A stretch of DNA of 64,000 bases from Massilia sp. Mn16-1_5 (GTDB lineage Bacteria; Pseudomonadota; Gammaproteobacteria; Burkholderiales; Burkholderiaceae_D). The DNA lies in assembly GCF_004798585.1 (NCBI RefSeq), contig NZ_PPXQ01000013.1:62001-126000 (forward strand). Reading direction: 5' to 3'. Shown here in pieces: positions 36,068 through 46,344 of this stretch (the stretch's first letter is position 1; every line of letters begins with the position of its first letter). The notes under the pieces were generated by a model. The model did no database searches and was not told the origin of the DNA. It saw only the letters and a list, made by a program, of their open reading frames with translations. The position numbers were made by a program, and so were the translations under genes.

Positions 36068-37780
36068 TCAGTGCGCGTGTTCCTTCTTCTCCAGCGTCTC
36101 CATCACATACCGCGTCATGCTCCCCGCCAGCTCGTGCTCGCCCAGGAAGACCTTGCCGCCGGTTTCCTTGCGCAGCAGCTCCGCCTCTTCTTCGTTATGG
36201 GTGCGCACCACACAGCGGATCGTCGGATTGAGCATCTTCGCCGTCTCGACCATCGTGCGCACGTGGAAGGTGTCGGGCGTGGCGATCACCAGCACCGAGG
36301 CGCGCGCGATGTGGGCCTGGATCAGGACCGCCGGTTCGGCCGCGTTGCCGACCACCGCCGGCTGGTCGCGGCGGCGCAGCGCTTCGACCAGTTCGCGGTT
36401 CTGCTCGGCGACGACGAAGTGCACGCCCTGGGCCGTCAGCTCGTCGGCGATGCGCCGGCCTACGCGGCCGAAGCCGACCAGCACCACCTGGCCCGTCAGG
36501 CGCTCGTGCGGCACCGACATCGGCAGTTCGGCCAGCGGATCGGGCGAGGCCTCCATGTTGCGCACGGCCTGCGAATTGGCGCGCAACCAGCGCTGCAGCG
36601 GTTCGATCGCCGTGAACAGCAGCGGGTTGACCGCGATCGAGATGATGGCGCCAGCCAGGATCAGGCTTTGTCCCTCCTGCGGCATCAGTCCCAGCGAAAT
36701 GCCGAGTGCCGCCAGGATGAAGGAGAATTCACCGATCTGGGCCAGGCTGGCCGAGACCGTGATCGCGGTATTCAGTGGATAACGCAGGGCCAGCACCAGT
36801 AGCATCGCGGCGATCGACTTGCCGAAGATGATGACGAGGACCACGCCCAGCACCTTCCACGGGCTCTGGATCAGTACCATCGGGTCGAACAGCATGCCGA
36901 CCGAGACGAAGAACAGCACCGAAAATGCGTCGCGTAGCGGCAGCGACTCTTCGGCGGCGCGGTGCGAGAGGTCCGATTCACGCAGCACCATGCCGGCGAA
37001 GAAGGCGCCCAGCGCGAACGAGACGCCGAACAGTTCGGACGAACCGTAGGCGATGCCGACTGCGGCGGCGATGACGGACAGCGTAAACAGTTCGCGCGAC
37101 GCGGTCTTGGCCACGCGCCACAGGAACCAGGGGAAGACCTTGCGCCCGACGATCAGCATGAAGGCCACAAAAGCCCCGACCTGCAGCAAGGTCTTGCCGA
37201 GGGCGGCCAGCAGCGACGCATCTGCTCCCCCGGCGCCTTCGGCACCCTTGCCTCCGAGCGGACCGGCCAGGGCCGGCAAGAGCACCAGCACCAGCACGGT
37301 CACGAGGTCTTCGACCACCAGCCAGCCGACCGCGATGCGGCCGTTCATCGAGTCGAGGATGCCGCGCGCTTCCAGCGCGCGCAGCAGCACCACGGTGCTG
37401 GCCACCGACAGGGCCAGGCCGAACACCAGACCGGCGCCCAGGCTCCAGTCCCAGAACCAGGCCATGCCAATGCCCATCAGGGTCGCCACCGCGATCTGCA
37501 GCACCGCGCCGGGCAGGGCGATTCTCCGCACGTCGAGCAGGTCGCGCAAGGAGAAATGCAGGCCGACTCCGAACATCAGCAGCATCACACCGATTTCAGC
37601 CAATTGGGAGGCCAGCGACACGTCGGCAACAAAGCCCGGCGTCGCCGGTCCGATGACGATGCCGGCCGCCAGGTAACCGACCAGGGCCGGCAGTTTCAGG
37701 CGCACGGCAATCATGCCGAACAGGAGGCCGAAGCCCAGGGCGGCGGCGATGGTGGTGATCAGACTGAGTTCGTGATGCAT
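36068..37780 (-). CDS. ybaL: Monovalent cation:proton antiporter, YbaL/KefC type (CPA2) with TrkA-N domain
   Basis: Inner-membrane K+ (or Na+)/H+ antiporter with about 12 helices in residues 1-390 (for example ALGFGLLFGMIAVRLKLPALVGYLAAG and FALGAFFAGMVL) and a cytosolic RCK/TrkA-N domain (about 415-540) starting GQVVLVGFGRVGRRIADEL, which binds a nucleotide. AEQNRELVEALRR and TPDTFHVRTMVETAK are typical of YbaL. The C-terminus is His/Lys rich. ATG 37780 has AAGGAG about 9 nt upstream. The 570 residues match YbaL. The glutathione-gating partner of KefB/KefC is not adjacent. Confidence 0.92.
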   Translation of the reverse strand: MHHELSLITTIAAALGFGLLFGMIAVRLKLPALVGYLAAGIVIGPATPGFVADVSLASQLAEIGVMLLMFGVGLHFSLRDLLDVRRIALPGAVLQIAVATLMGIGMAWFWDWSLGAGLVFGLALSVASTVVLLRALEARGILDSMNGRIAVGWLVVEDLVTVLVLVLLPALAGPLGGKGAEGAGGADASLLAALGKTLLQVGAFVAFMLIVGRKVFPWFLWRVAKTASRELFTLSVIAAAVGIAYGSSELFGVSFALGAFFAGMVLRESDLSHRAAEESLPLRDAFSVLFFVSVGMLFDPMVLIQSPWKVLGVVLVIIFGKSIAAMLLVLALRYPLNTAITVSASLAQIGEFSFILAALGISLGLMPQEGQSLILAGAIISIAVNPLLFTAIEPLQRWLRANSQAVRNMEASPDPLAELPMSVPHERLTGQVVLVGFGRVGRRIADELTAQGVHFVVAEQNRELVEALRRRDQPAVVGNAAEPAVLIQAHIARASVLVIATPDTFHVRTMVETAKMLNPTIRCVVRTHNEEEAELLRKETGGKVFLGEHELAGSMTRYVMETLEKKEHAH

Positions 37781-37947
37781 GCAGTACAGCTCCTTATCAA
37801 GGTGGAATCGTACGAGTATAAGGCACGTTGACGGCACGGCCGGAAAATAGAGGAGGGCCTCGAAGGCCGGGCCGATCCAGCGCCGCTTTGGCTGGCTATA
37901 ATCGATTCAATAAAAGCCACAGGCTAAGAACACACACAGGAGACAGC

Positions 37948-39129
37948 ATGAACAAGGCATACGTCACGGGCGTCGGCATGATCCCCTTCGCCAAGCCGGG
38001 CGCGAGCGCCCCGTACCACCTGATGGCCGCCGAGGCCGCGCGCGCGGCCCTGCAGGACGCCGGCATCGACTACGCCGACATCGAACAGGCTTACGTCGGC
38101 TACGTCTACGGCGACTCGACCTGCGGCCAGAAAGCCTTGTATGGCGTCGGCATGAGCGGCATCCCGATCGTCAACGTCAACAACAACTGCTCCACGGGCT
38201 CGACGGCCCTGTTCCTGGCGCGCCAGGCAATCGCCAGCGGCGCGCTTGAGTGCGTGCTGGTGCTCGGCTTCGAGCAGATGAGCCCAGGCGCCCTCGGCTC
38301 GGTCTTCACCGATCGCCCGACGCCTTTCGACGACTTCGACGCCGTCACGGATCGCCTGGTCGGCAAACCGGAAATCCCGCTGGCGCTGCGCTACTTCGGC
38401 GGCGCGGGACTGGCCCACATGGAAAAATACGGCACGCCTTTGGAAGCCTTCGCGCAGATCCGCGCCAAGGCCAGCCGCCACGCCGTCAACAATCCGCTGG
38501 CGCTATTTAAAAAGGAAGTCACGGCGCAGGACGTGCTGGACGCGCCGATGATCTGGCCGGGCGTGATGACGCGTTTGATGGCCTGCCCGCCGACCTGCGG
38601 TGCGGCCGCCGCGGTGCTGGTGTCGGAAGAGTTTGCGCGCAAGCGCGGCCTGCGCAGCGACGTCTTCATCGCCTCCCAGGCGATGACGACCGACCGCGCC
38701 AGCACGTTTGAAGCCAATGACATGATGCGCCTGGTCGGCTACGAGATGAGCCGCGAAGCGGCGAATAAAGTCTACCAGCAGGCGGGGATCGGTCCCGAAG
38801 ACCTCGACGTCGTCGAACTGCACGACTGCTTCGCCCACAACGAGCTGATCACCTACGAGGCGCTCGGCCTGTGCCCGGAAGGCGGCGCGGACAAATTCAT
38901 CCGCGAGGGCGACAACACCTATGGCGGCAAGGTCGTCACCAATCCATCGGGCGGCCTGCTCTCGAAAGGGCACCCGCTCGGCGCCACCGGCCTGGCCCAG
39001 TGCTTCGAGCTGACCCACCAGCTGCGCGGCAGCGCCGGCGCGCGTCAGGTGGACAACGCGCGCACGGCCCTGCAGCACAACCTGGGCCTGGGCGGCGCCT
39101 GCGTAGTCACCCTGTACCAGTCAGCCTAA
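37948..39129 (+). CDS. Thiolase, SCP-x / lipid-transfer type acetyl-CoA acyltransferase
   Basis: Thiolase-superfamily enzyme, expected to cleave or form a beta-ketoacyl-CoA. The nucleophilic Cys is in VNNNCSTGSTALFLA (about residue 85), the catalytic His regions are HDCFAHNE (about 295) and GHPLGATGLAQ (about 345). The 393 residues and spacing match the sterol-carrier-protein-x/lipid-transfer thiolases rather than PhaA/FadA. CAGGAG lies before ATG 37948. It is first of a three-gene run with an acyl-CoA dehydrogenase and a CaiB/BaiF protein, spaced by about 10 nt, suggesting degradation of a branched acyl chain. Confidence 0.9.
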   Translation: MNKAYVTGVGMIPFAKPGASAPYHLMAAEAARAALQDAGIDYADIEQAYVGYVYGDSTCGQKALYGVGMSGIPIVNVNNNCSTGSTALFLARQAIASGALECVLVLGFEQMSPGALGSVFTDRPTPFDDFDAVTDRLVGKPEIPLALRYFGGAGLAHMEKYGTPLEAFAQIRAKASRHAVNNPLALFKKEVTAQDVLDAPMIWPGVMTRLMACPPTCGAAAAVLVSEEFARKRGLRSDVFIASQAMTTDRASTFEANDMMRLVGYEMSREAANKVYQQAGIGPEDLDVVELHDCFAHNELITYEALGLCPEGGADKFIREGDNTYGGKVVTNPSGGLLSKGHPLGATGLAQCFELTHQLRGSAGARQVDNARTALQHNLGLGGACVVTLYQSA

Positions 39130-39139
39130 GGAGCGGCGC

Positions 39140-40285
39140 ATGGACTTGACGACGCCATCCTGGATGAACCCGGAACTGGAATCCTTCCGCGACGCCGTGC
39201 GCCGCTTCATCGCCACCGAAGTCGCCCCGCACGGCGAGCGCTGGCGCCAGCAGCAGCATGTCGACCGCGCGCTGTGGACGAAAGCCGGCGAGATGGGCTT
39301 GCTGGCCGCCGACATCCCCGAGGAATACGGCGGCTCGGGTGGCAACTTCGCCCACATGGCCATCGTCTTCGAGGAACTCGGCTATGCCGGCGACATGGCC
39401 TTCGGTTTGCACGTGCACGCCATCGTCGCCCACTACCTGCTGAACCAGGGCACCGAGGAACAGAAGCGGCACTACCTGCCCAAGCTCGCCAGCGGCGAGA
39501 TGATCGCGGCGATCGCGATGTCGGAACCGGGCGCCGGCTCCGACCTGAAGGGCATCCGCACCACGGCCGTCAAGGGCAGCGACGGCTACCGCCTGGACGG
39601 CTCGAAAACGTTTATATCGAACGGCTACATGGCCGACCTGATCCTGGTGGTGGCGAAGACCGACCCGGCGGGCGGCGCCAAGGGCATCTCGCTGATGCTG
39701 CTCGAAACGAAGGACAATCCGGGCTTTCGCGTCGGCCGCATCCTGGAAAAGGTGGGGCAGAAGGGGCAGGACACCTGCGAGCTGTTCTTCGATGGCGCCC
39801 ATGTGGCCTTGAACGGCGTGCTCGGCTTTGAGCCGGGCAGGGGCTTTGCCCAGCTGATGACGGAGCTGCCCTACGAACGCACCATCATCGGCGTCGCCGG
39901 CGTGGCGGCGATCGAGCGCGCGCTCACGCTCACGGTCGAACATGCGAAGGAGCGCAAGGCCTTCGGCCAGGCCCTGATCGAGATGCAGAACACGCGCTTC
40001 GTGCTGGCCGAGATCAAGACCGAAGCCACGGTGGCGCGCATCTTCATCGACCGCTGCGTGGAAGACATGCTGGCCGGCCGCATGGACACCGTGCGCGCCT
40101 CGATGGCGAAGTACTGGATCTCGGACCTGCAGTGCAAGGTGGTGGACCAGTGCGTGCAGCTCTTCGGCGGCTACGGCTACATGCTCGAATACCCGATCGC
40201 CCAGATGTACGTCGACGCGCGCGTTCAGCGCATCTACGGCGGCGCCAACGAGATCATGAAAGAAATCATCGCCAGGTCGTTATAA
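39140..40285 (+). CDS. Acyl-CoA dehydrogenase
   Basis: FAD enzyme that oxidises an acyl-CoA to the trans-2-enoyl-CoA and passes electrons to ETF. Recognisable parts are [40 protein letters not shown] (the ACAD signature), [15 protein letters not shown], the [15 protein letters not shown] helix and [14 protein letters not shown]. The catalytic base is probably the Glu of YGGANEIM near the C-terminus. The 381 residues are normal. It lies 10 nt after the thiolase and 10 nt before the CaiB/BaiF gene. Confidence 0.95.
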   Translation: MDLTTPSWMNPELESFRDAVRRFIATEVAPHGERWRQQQHVDRALWTKAGEMGLLAADIPEEYGGSGGNFAHMAIVFEELGYAGDMAFGLHVHAIVAHYLLNQGTEEQKRHYLPKLASGEMIAAIAMSEPGAGSDLKGIRTTAVKGSDGYRLDGSKTFISNGYMADLILVVAKTDPAGGAKGISLMLLETKDNPGFRVGRILEKVGQKGQDTCELFFDGAHVALNGVLGFEPGRGFAQLMTELPYERTIIGVAGVAAIERALTLTVEHAKERKAFGQALIEMQNTRFVLAEIKTEATVARIFIDRCVEDMLAGRMDTVRASMAKYWISDLQCKVVDQCVQLFGGYGYMLEYPIAQMYVDARVQRIYGGANEIMKEIIARSL

Positions 40286-40295
40286 GGACTCGCTC

Positions 40296-41447
40296 ATGCC
40301 CGGACCGCTCACTGGCATCAAAATCATCGAAATGGTCGGCCTCGGCCCCTGTCCCTTCGCCGCCATGATGCTGGCGGATATGGGCGCCGAGGTCATCCGC
40401 ATCGACCGCAAGACGAAACCCGGCGCCGACAACCCGTTCCCGATGCTGGGCACGAAATTCGACGTCATGGCGCGCGGACGCCGCTCGCTCGCCCTCGACC
40501 TCAAGAAGCCTGAAGCGCGCGAGGTCGTATTAAAACTGGTGGAACAGGCCGACATCCTGATCGAAGGTTTCCGGCCCGGCGTGATGGAGCGCCTCGGCCT
40601 CGGCCCCGAGGCCTGCCAGGCGCGCAACCCGAAACTGGTCTTCGGCCGCGTCACCGGCTGGGGCCAGAACGGCCCGCTGGCGCAAGCGGCCGGCCATGAC
40701 CTGAACTACATCGCCCTGTCCGGCATGCTGCACGCGATGGGCCGCGCCGACACGCCGCCAAACCCGCCGCTGAACCTGGTTGGCGACTTCGGCGGCGGCG
40801 CCATGATGCTTGCCTTCGGCGTCGTCTGCGCGGCGCTGGAAGCGAAGACCTCGGGCAAGGGCCAGGTGGTGGACGCCGCCATGACCGACGGCTCGGCGCT
40901 GCTGGGCGCGATGATGTACGGCCTGCGCGCCTTCGGCTCCTGGCTTGACGCGCGCGAAGCGAACATGCTCGATGGTGGCGCACCTTTCTACGATACCTAT
41001 GCCTGCGCCGACGGCAAATTCCTGTCGGTGGGCGCGATCGAACCGCAGTTCTATGCCCAGCTGCTGGAGCTGAGCGGCGCGCAGGACTTCGACTTCCAGA
41101 AGCAGTGGAGCGTCAAACGCTGGCCGGAACTGAAAGCGAAGTTCGCGGCGCTGTTCGCCACCCGCACCCGCGACGAGTGGTGCACGGTCCTGGAAGGGAC
41201 CGACGCCTGCGTCGCCCCGGTGCTCGACATGGCCGAAGCGCCCGCCCACCCGCACAATGCGGCGCGCGCCAGCTTCATCGAGATTGACGGCGTCGTGCAG
41301 CCGGCGCCGGCGCCGCGTTTCAGCCGCACGATGCCGCAGGCAGGGCAGGCTGCCGCCTCCCCGGGCCAGCACAGCGCCGCCGTGCTCGCGGACTGGGGTT
41401 TTGCCAATGAATCAATCGAAGCGCTGAAAGGCGCCGGAGTCATATAG
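40296..41447 (+). CDS. CaiB/BaiF family protein, alpha-methylacyl-CoA racemase-like
   Basis: Family III CoA-transferase fold. Two residues point to racemase: His in [14 protein letters not shown] (about residue 130) and Asp in [15 protein letters not shown] (about 160), which correspond to the acid/base pair of alpha-methylacyl-CoA racemases. The start is [16 protein letters not shown]. The 383 residues are slightly longer than some racemases but within range. In the operon it would convert (2R)- to (2S)-methylacyl-CoA so that the acyl-CoA dehydrogenase can act on it. Confidence 0.9.
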   Translation: MPGPLTGIKIIEMVGLGPCPFAAMMLADMGAEVIRIDRKTKPGADNPFPMLGTKFDVMARGRRSLALDLKKPEAREVVLKLVEQADILIEGFRPGVMERLGLGPEACQARNPKLVFGRVTGWGQNGPLAQAAGHDLNYIALSGMLHAMGRADTPPNPPLNLVGDFGGGAMMLAFGVVCAALEAKTSGKGQVVDAAMTDGSALLGAMMYGLRAFGSWLDAREANMLDGGAPFYDTYACADGKFLSVGAIEPQFYAQLLELSGAQDFDFQKQWSVKRWPELKAKFAALFATRTRDEWCTVLEGTDACVAPVLDMAEAPAHPHNAARASFIEIDGVVQPAPAPRFSRTMPQAGQAAASPGQHSAAVLADWGFANESIEALKGAGVI

Positions 41448-41479
41448 GATTGCCACGGTAGAGCCAATACCGTGAGCAT

Positions 41480-42748
41480 ATGACGAAGGAACGCGAACTC
41501 GATCGATCGAAACGGCTGGCGCTGGGCTTTTTTGCCGGCGCCGCGCTGCTGTTTGTCCTCAGCTTTTTCCTGCCCCAGAACTGGTGGACGGGTTTAATCA
41601 AAGCGTTTGCGGAAGCGGCCATGGTCGGCGCCCTGGCCGACTGGTTCGCCGTGGTCGCCCTGTTCAAGCGGGTGCCGATCCCGATCGTCTCGCGTCATAC
41701 CAACATCATCCCGAACAATAAGGTCAAGATCGCCGATAACCTGGCGCTGTTCGTGCACGAGAAATTCCTGGATACGGAATCGATCGTCCGCCTGATCCAG
41801 AAACACGACCCGGCGCAAAAGGTCGCCGACTGGCTGACCAAACCGGCAAATACCGAGCACATGGGCGGCTACCTGGTGAACACCGCGAGCTGGATGCTCG
41901 ATTTCACCGAAGACGCGGCGGTTCAGAACTTTATGCGCAAGGCCGTGCACACGATGGTCGGCAGCGTCGATCTGTCCAAATCGACAGGCACCATCCTGGA
42001 AAGCCTGACCAAAGGCGGGCGCCACCAGGAACTCCTGAACGAAGGTATTTATCAGCTGGCGAAACTGCTCGACAACGAAGAAACCCAGGCCACGATCGCA
42101 CAGGGGATCGTCGACTGGCTGAAAGACGAATATGCGCTGGTCGAGAAAATGCTGCCGTCCGAACTCATCGGCCGCAAAGGCGCCGACATCGCCGTCAAGC
42201 TGGCCTTCGGCATCCTGAACAAGGTAGCGAGGGATCCGGATCACCCGCTACGCCGCCGTTTCGACGAATTCACCGCGGACTTTATCGAGCGTTTGAAAGC
42301 CGATCCCCAGTTTGCAAGCAAGAGCGAGGAAATCAAGCATTACCTGCTCAACGACGACACGCTCAACAATTACCTGAAGTCCTTGTGGGGCGATTTAAAA
42401 GCCTGGCTCAAGAAGGACCTGGAAAGCGAGGACTCGACCCTGCGCCGGCGCCTGGAAGCGACCGGCGCCTGGCTCGGCAAGACCCTGGCCGAGGACCCGG
42501 CCCTGCGCCAGTCGCTGAACGACAACCTGGAAGGGGCGGCGCGGGCAGCGGCGCCGGAATTCGCCGGCTATCTGACGCGCCATATCGCCGACACGGTGAA
42601 GAATTGGGACAGCGCCGAGATGTCGGAACAAATCGAACTGAACATCGGCAAGGATCTACAATTCATTCGTATCAACGGCACGATCGTCGGCGGCCTGATT
42701 GGCGTGACCCTGTATTTGCTGTCGTCGCTGCCGGGATTGCTGCATTAA
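41480..42748 (+). CDS. DUF445 domain-containing membrane protein
   Basis: Conserved protein of unknown function, anchored at both ends. The N-terminal helix (about 10-30, LGFFAGAALLFVLSFFLP) is followed by AEAAMVGALADWFAVVALF and PIPIVSRHTNIIP, which mark DUF445. A long helical cytosolic or periplasmic part contains LLGDLKAWLKK-like segments, and a C-terminal helix (IVGGLIGVTLYLLSSLPGLL, about 400-420) closes it. The 422 residues are usual. It lies 32 nt after the racemase-like gene and 19 nt before the DUF2007 gene, but the link to the acyl-CoA genes may be only positional. Confidence 0.9.
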   Translation: MTKERELDRSKRLALGFFAGAALLFVLSFFLPQNWWTGLIKAFAEAAMVGALADWFAVVALFKRVPIPIVSRHTNIIPNNKVKIADNLALFVHEKFLDTESIVRLIQKHDPAQKVADWLTKPANTEHMGGYLVNTASWMLDFTEDAAVQNFMRKAVHTMVGSVDLSKSTGTILESLTKGGRHQELLNEGIYQLAKLLDNEETQATIAQGIVDWLKDEYALVEKMLPSELIGRKGADIAVKLAFGILNKVARDPDHPLRRRFDEFTADFIERLKADPQFASKSEEIKHYLLNDDTLNNYLKSLWGDLKAWLKKDLESEDSTLRRRLEATGAWLGKTLAEDPALRQSLNDNLEGAARAAAPEFAGYLTRHIADTVKNWDSAEMSEQIELNIGKDLQFIRINGTIVGGLIGVTLYLLSSLPGLLH

Positions 42749-42767
42749 CTCATCACGAGGAAGCACC

Positions 42768-43088
42768 ATGGAACAGGCATTGAATGCATGGCTCGCCGCA
42801 CACCCCGAGATCGAGGCGATTCCCGGCCGCGACCTGTTCATCGTCGCGCGCTACCTGATTCCGATGGAAGCGGCGCTGATGCAGGGCTGCATGGAGGCTT
42901 CCGGTATTCCCGCGGTATTGGCTGACGCCCATTTGATGCAGGCCGATCTGCTGTTGGCGCCGGCCCTGGGCGGCGTCCGGATCCTGGTGCCGGCCGCGTA
43001 TGTGCAGCAGGCGTTGGCGACCATCGAGGCCTTCAAACGCGGCGAATTCGCGCTCGACGACAATACGGACGTGGGGGGCGTGGAATGA
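42768..43088 (+). CDS. DUF2007-like small protein
   Basis: 106 residues. The core IVARYLIPMEAALMQGCMEASGIPAVLADAHL resembles DUF2007 putative signal-transducing proteins, which have a ferredoxin-like fold; RILVPAAYVQQALATIEAF is the second half of the fold. AGGAAG lies about 7 nt before the ATG. It closes the plus-strand run, and its stop overlaps the terminator stem. Confidence 0.75.
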   Translation: MEQALNAWLAAHPEIEAIPGRDLFIVARYLIPMEAALMQGCMEASGIPAVLADAHLMQADLLLAPALGGVRILVPAAYVQQALATIEAFKRGEFALDDNTDVGGVE

Positions 43089-43123
43089 AAAAGCCGCCAG
43101 CTCTTGCGAGCGGGCGGCTTTTT
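43088..43123 (+). terminator. Intrinsic terminator after the DUF2007-like gene
   Basis: AAAAAGCCGCC (43088-43098) pairs with GGCGGCTTTTT (43113-43123) over 14 nt. A- and T-runs on both sides let it serve the converging tRNA transcript as well. Confidence 0.9.
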
Positions 43124-43136
43124 CGACTACTGCGTT

Positions 43137-43213
43137 TGGTGGTGATAGGTGGACTTGAACCACCGACCCCAGCATTATGAGTGCTGTGCTCTAACCAGCT
43201 GAGCTATATCACC
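43137..43213 (-). tRNA. tRNA-Met (CAT), copy 1
   Basis: 77 nt including encoded CCA. Acceptor stem GGTGATA pairs with TATCACC; D arm AGCTCAGCTGGTTAGAGC; anticodon stem CAGCA/TGCTG with loop CTCATAA; T arm GGTGG-TTCAAGT-CCACC. The D and anticodon arms resemble elongator tRNA-Met more than the lysidine tRNA-Ile(CAT), but the latter is not fully excluded. Identical to the copy 59 nt away. Confidence 0.95.
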
Positions 43214-43272
43214 GAAACCTTCTAAAACAAAATGGCTCGACCCGTGAGCCAAGCCATTCGTCTACAAATTCT

Positions 43273-43349
43273 TGGTGGTGATAGGTGGACTTGAACCACC
43301 GACCCCAGCATTATGAGTGCTGTGCTCTAACCAGCTGAGCTATATCACC
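43273..43349 (-). tRNA. tRNA-Met (CAT), copy 2
   Basis: Identical to the copy at 43137-43213, including encoded CCA. This copy is transcribed first; the 59-nt spacer holds a small GGCTC/GAGCC hairpin, consistent with processing of one dimeric precursor. Confidence 0.95.
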
Positions 43350-43429
43350 AAAGCGAACGACATTATCCAAGGCGCAGCCATCCCTGTCAAGGCTGCGTGC
43401 GCCAAACCGAGCAGTTTGTATCTGGCCTG

Positions 43430-44392
43430 TTATTTTTGCAAGCCGCGCACCTGAGTCAGGATCTCGCCGGTCGGGTCGGGGCCGAGGCAATCGACCACGA
43501 TCCGGTCCGGCATCGCGCGCAGCCAGGTCAGCTGGCGCTTGGCCAGCTGGCGGGTGGCGATGATGCCCGTTTCGCGCAGGCCGGCGCGGTCGATCCTGCC
43601 GTCCAGGTAGTCCCAGCTCTGGCGGTAGCCGACGCAGCGCATCGAGGGCAAATTCGGCGACAAATCGCCCCGGGCGCGCAGGCGCGCCACCTCCGCGACG
43701 ATGCCCGCATCGTCGGACTCGCCCAGCATCTGGTCGAAGCGCAGCGCGATCCGGCGGTGCAGCACCGCGCGGTCGGAGGGCTCCAATGCAAACGAGACCA
43801 GTTCGAAAGGCAGTTCGGGCTTTTCGCGCCGCGCCAGCAAGGACGACATCGGCTGGCCCGTCAGTTCGATGATCTCCAGGGCGCGGTTGATGCGCTGGGC
43901 GTCGTTCGGCGCCAGGCGCGCCGCCGTGACCGGGTCGAGCACCTGCAGTTTCGCGTGCATGCCGGGCCAGCCGATGCGCGCGGCTTCCTCGTCGAGCGCG
44001 GCGCGCACGTCTGCATCGGCCGTCGGCAGGTCGTCCAGGCCGTCGGTGAGACCCTTAAAATACATCATCGTGCCGCCCACCAGCAGCGGCAGCTTGCCGC
44101 GCGCGCTGATCTCAGCCACGAGCCGTAGTGTGTCATTCCTGAACTGCATCACCGAATAGGCGTCGAGCGGATCGATGATGTCGATCAGGTGATGCGGCAC
44201 GGCGGCCAGTTCCTCGGGCGTGGGCTTGGCGGTGCCGATGTCCATCTCGCGGTACACGAGGGCGGAATCGACCGAGATGATCTCGCTCGGGATCTCCTGC
44301 GCGATGCGCAGGGCCGCCGCGGTCTTGCCCGACGCGGTCGGGCCCATGATCGCCACCGCCAAAGGCTTGGCGTCTTTGCTACGAACACTCAT
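43430..44392 (-). CDS. miaA: tRNA dimethylallyltransferase
   Basis: Adds the dimethylallyl group to A37 of tRNAs reading UNN codons; MiaB then adds the methylthio group. The P-loop is [17 protein letters not shown], with [18 protein letters not shown] and [19 protein letters not shown] following. [12 protein letters not shown]-like sequence ([13 protein letters not shown]) and [12 protein letters not shown] complete the family pattern. The 320 residues are normal. It starts 1 nt before the mutL stop, the common mutL-miaA pair. Confidence 0.96.
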   Translation of the reverse strand: MSVRSKDAKPLAVAIMGPTASGKTAAALRIAQEIPSEIISVDSALVYREMDIGTAKPTPEELAAVPHHLIDIIDPLDAYSVMQFRNDTLRLVAEISARGKLPLLVGGTMMYFKGLTDGLDDLPTADADVRAALDEEAARIGWPGMHAKLQVLDPVTAARLAPNDAQRINRALEIIELTGQPMSSLLARREKPELPFELVSFALEPSDRAVLHRRIALRFDQMLGESDDAGIVAEVARLRARGDLSPNLPSMRCVGYRQSWDYLDGRIDRAGLRETGIIATRQLAKRQLTWLRAMPDRIVVDCLGPDPTGEILTQVRGLQK

Positions 44393-44393
44393 C

Positions 44394-46289
44394 TTATTGA
44401 CCGCGCAGGAAAAGTTTGTCGAGCGCGGAGATGTCGAGCTGGACCCAGGTCGGACGGCCGTGGTTGCACTGGTCGGCGCGCTCGGTCTGTTCCATCTGGC
44501 GCAGCAGCGCGTTCATTTCCTGGGTTGACAGGATGCGATTGGCCCGCACGGCCGTATGGCAGGCGAGGGTGCCGAGCAGTTCGTTGCGGCGCTCGATCAG
44601 TACGCGCGAGCCGCCGAATTCGCGCACGTCGCGCAGCACGTCACGCGCCAGCGTCTGGGCGTCGGCATTCTTCAGCAGGGTCGGCACCGCGCGTACGGCC
44701 AGTGTGGTGGGCGAGATCGCGGCGATGTCGAAGCCCAGTGCCTGCAAGGTCTCCTGATGGTCGGTGGCGGTCGCCACCTCGATCGCGTCGGCGAAGAAGG
44801 TCACCGGAATCAGCAGCGACTGCACCTGCATGTCGCTGCCCTCGACCTGGGCGTCAAGCGCGTTTTTCAGTTGTTCATACAGGATGCGCTCGTGCGCGGC
44901 GTGCATGTCGACCAGCACCAGGCCCTTGGTGTTCTGGGCCAGGATGTAGATGCCGTGCAGCTGGGCCAGCGCGAAGCCGAGCGGGAAGTCGTCGTTGCTC
45001 GGCGCGCTGGACGGCACCGGCATCGGCGCCACCGAGGCTGACGATGCCGTCGGACGTGGCTCCGAGGCGAACAGCGCGCCGTAGGCTGCCGTGCTCTGGG
45101 CGACGCCATTCGTCGCCGGCGCATCCCAGCGGCTGCCCGGCGGGAAGGGAGAAGGCGAGAAGGTCGGCGCCAGCTGGGCGCCGAAGCTGGTCTGCTCGTG
45201 CGGACGGCGCCAGTCGGAGCCGGAAGACGATGAGGGCGTGATCTCGGCCGCCGTGATCGGCGCCGGCACGCTGCCATGGGCCGTGGCCGAAGTGGCCGCC
45301 AGCGCGCGCTGCACCGCGTGGAACACGAACTGGTGCACCGCGCGGCTGTCGCGGAAACGCACTTCGATCTTCGACGGGTGGACGTTGACGTCGACCAGGG
45401 CCGGATCGAGATCCAGCGCCAGCACATACGAAGGGAAGCGGTCGCCGTGCAGCACGTCCTGGTAGGCCGCGCGCACCGCGTGCACCAGCAGCTTGTCGCG
45501 GACAAACCGGCCGTTCACGTAGAAGAACTGGCCATCGGCGCGGGCTTTCGAGGCCGTCGGCAGACCGGCATAGCCGTACAGGCGCAAGGGGCCGGCCGCC
45601 TCGTCGATGGCGAGACGCGCCTCGGCGAAATCGCTGCCCAGGATCTGGGCGCTGCGGCGCGCCATCTCGCTTTCTTTCCAGTGGTCGATCGTGCGCCCGT
45701 TGTGGGTCAGGCTGAAGGACACGTCCGGCCGCGCCAGCGCGATGCGACGCACGACTTCGGCGCAATGGCCGTATTCGGTCTGTTCCGACTTCAGGAATTT
45801 GCGCCGTGCAGGCGTATTGAAGTACAGGTCCTGGACGTCGATCGTGGTGCCGCAGGGGCCGGAGGAGGGAGAGACGGTGCCCTGGTGCGAGCCGATGATT
45901 TCCCAGGCGTGCGGTGCGTCGCTTGTCCTCGAGGTGATCGACACCGCCGCCACCGAGGCGATCGAGGCCAGCGCCTCGCCGCGAAAACCGAGGGTGGACA
46001 CGTTCTCGAGGTCGGTCAGCGAGGCGATTTTCGAGGTCGCATGGCGCGCCAGGGCCAGCGGCAGCTGGTCGGGCGCGATGCCGCGGCCGTTGTCGGTGAT
46101 GGCGATGCGCTTGACGCCGCCTTCTTCCAGACGGATCGTGATCTGGGTCGCGCCCGCATCCAGCGCATTTTCCAGCAGCTCCTTCACCACGGCCGAGGGC
46201 CGTTCGACGACCTCGCCGGCGGCGATCTGCGAGATCAGCTGGTCGTTCAGCTGCTGGATGGGACGGTGGGTGGGGACGGGCGCATTCAT
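44394..46289 (-). CDS. mutL: DNA mismatch repair protein MutL (with endonuclease motif)
   Basis: Links MutS mismatch recognition to strand removal. The GHKL ATPase motifs [17 protein letters not shown] and [13 protein letters not shown] are in the N-terminal 110 residues; [11 protein letters not shown] and [11 protein letters not shown] follow. A Ser/Pro/Ala-rich linker spans about 345-430, then the dimerisation domain. The motif [12 protein letters not shown] (about residue 460) matches the DMHA(X)2E(X)4E metal site of nicking MutL proteins, so strand incision probably needs no MutH. The 631 residues are normal. Coupled to miaA. Confidence 0.96.
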   Translation of the reverse strand: MNAPVPTHRPIQQLNDQLISQIAAGEVVERPSAVVKELLENALDAGATQITIRLEEGGVKRIAITDNGRGIAPDQLPLALARHATSKIASLTDLENVSTLGFRGEALASIASVAAVSITSRTSDAPHAWEIIGSHQGTVSPSSGPCGTTIDVQDLYFNTPARRKFLKSEQTEYGHCAEVVRRIALARPDVSFSLTHNGRTIDHWKESEMARRSAQILGSDFAEARLAIDEAAGPLRLYGYAGLPTASKARADGQFFYVNGRFVRDKLLVHAVRAAYQDVLHGDRFPSYVLALDLDPALVDVNVHPSKIEVRFRDSRAVHQFVFHAVQRALAATSATAHGSVPAPITAAEITPSSSSGSDWRRPHEQTSFGAQLAPTFSPSPFPPGSRWDAPATNGVAQSTAAYGALFASEPRPTASSASVAPMPVPSSAPSNDDFPLGFALAQLHGIYILAQNTKGLVLVDMHAAHERILYEQLKNALDAQVEGSDMQVQSLLIPVTFFADAIEVATATDHQETLQALGFDIAAISPTTLAVRAVPTLLKNADAQTLARDVLRDVREFGGSRVLIERRNELLGTLACHTAVRANRILSTQEMNALLRQMEQTERADQCNHGRPTWVQLDISALDKLFLRGQ

Positions 46290-46344
46290 GCAGCGATTAT
46301 ATCGCGCAGCCCCACCCGGAAAGCAGCACCTGTCTTATTTCTGC

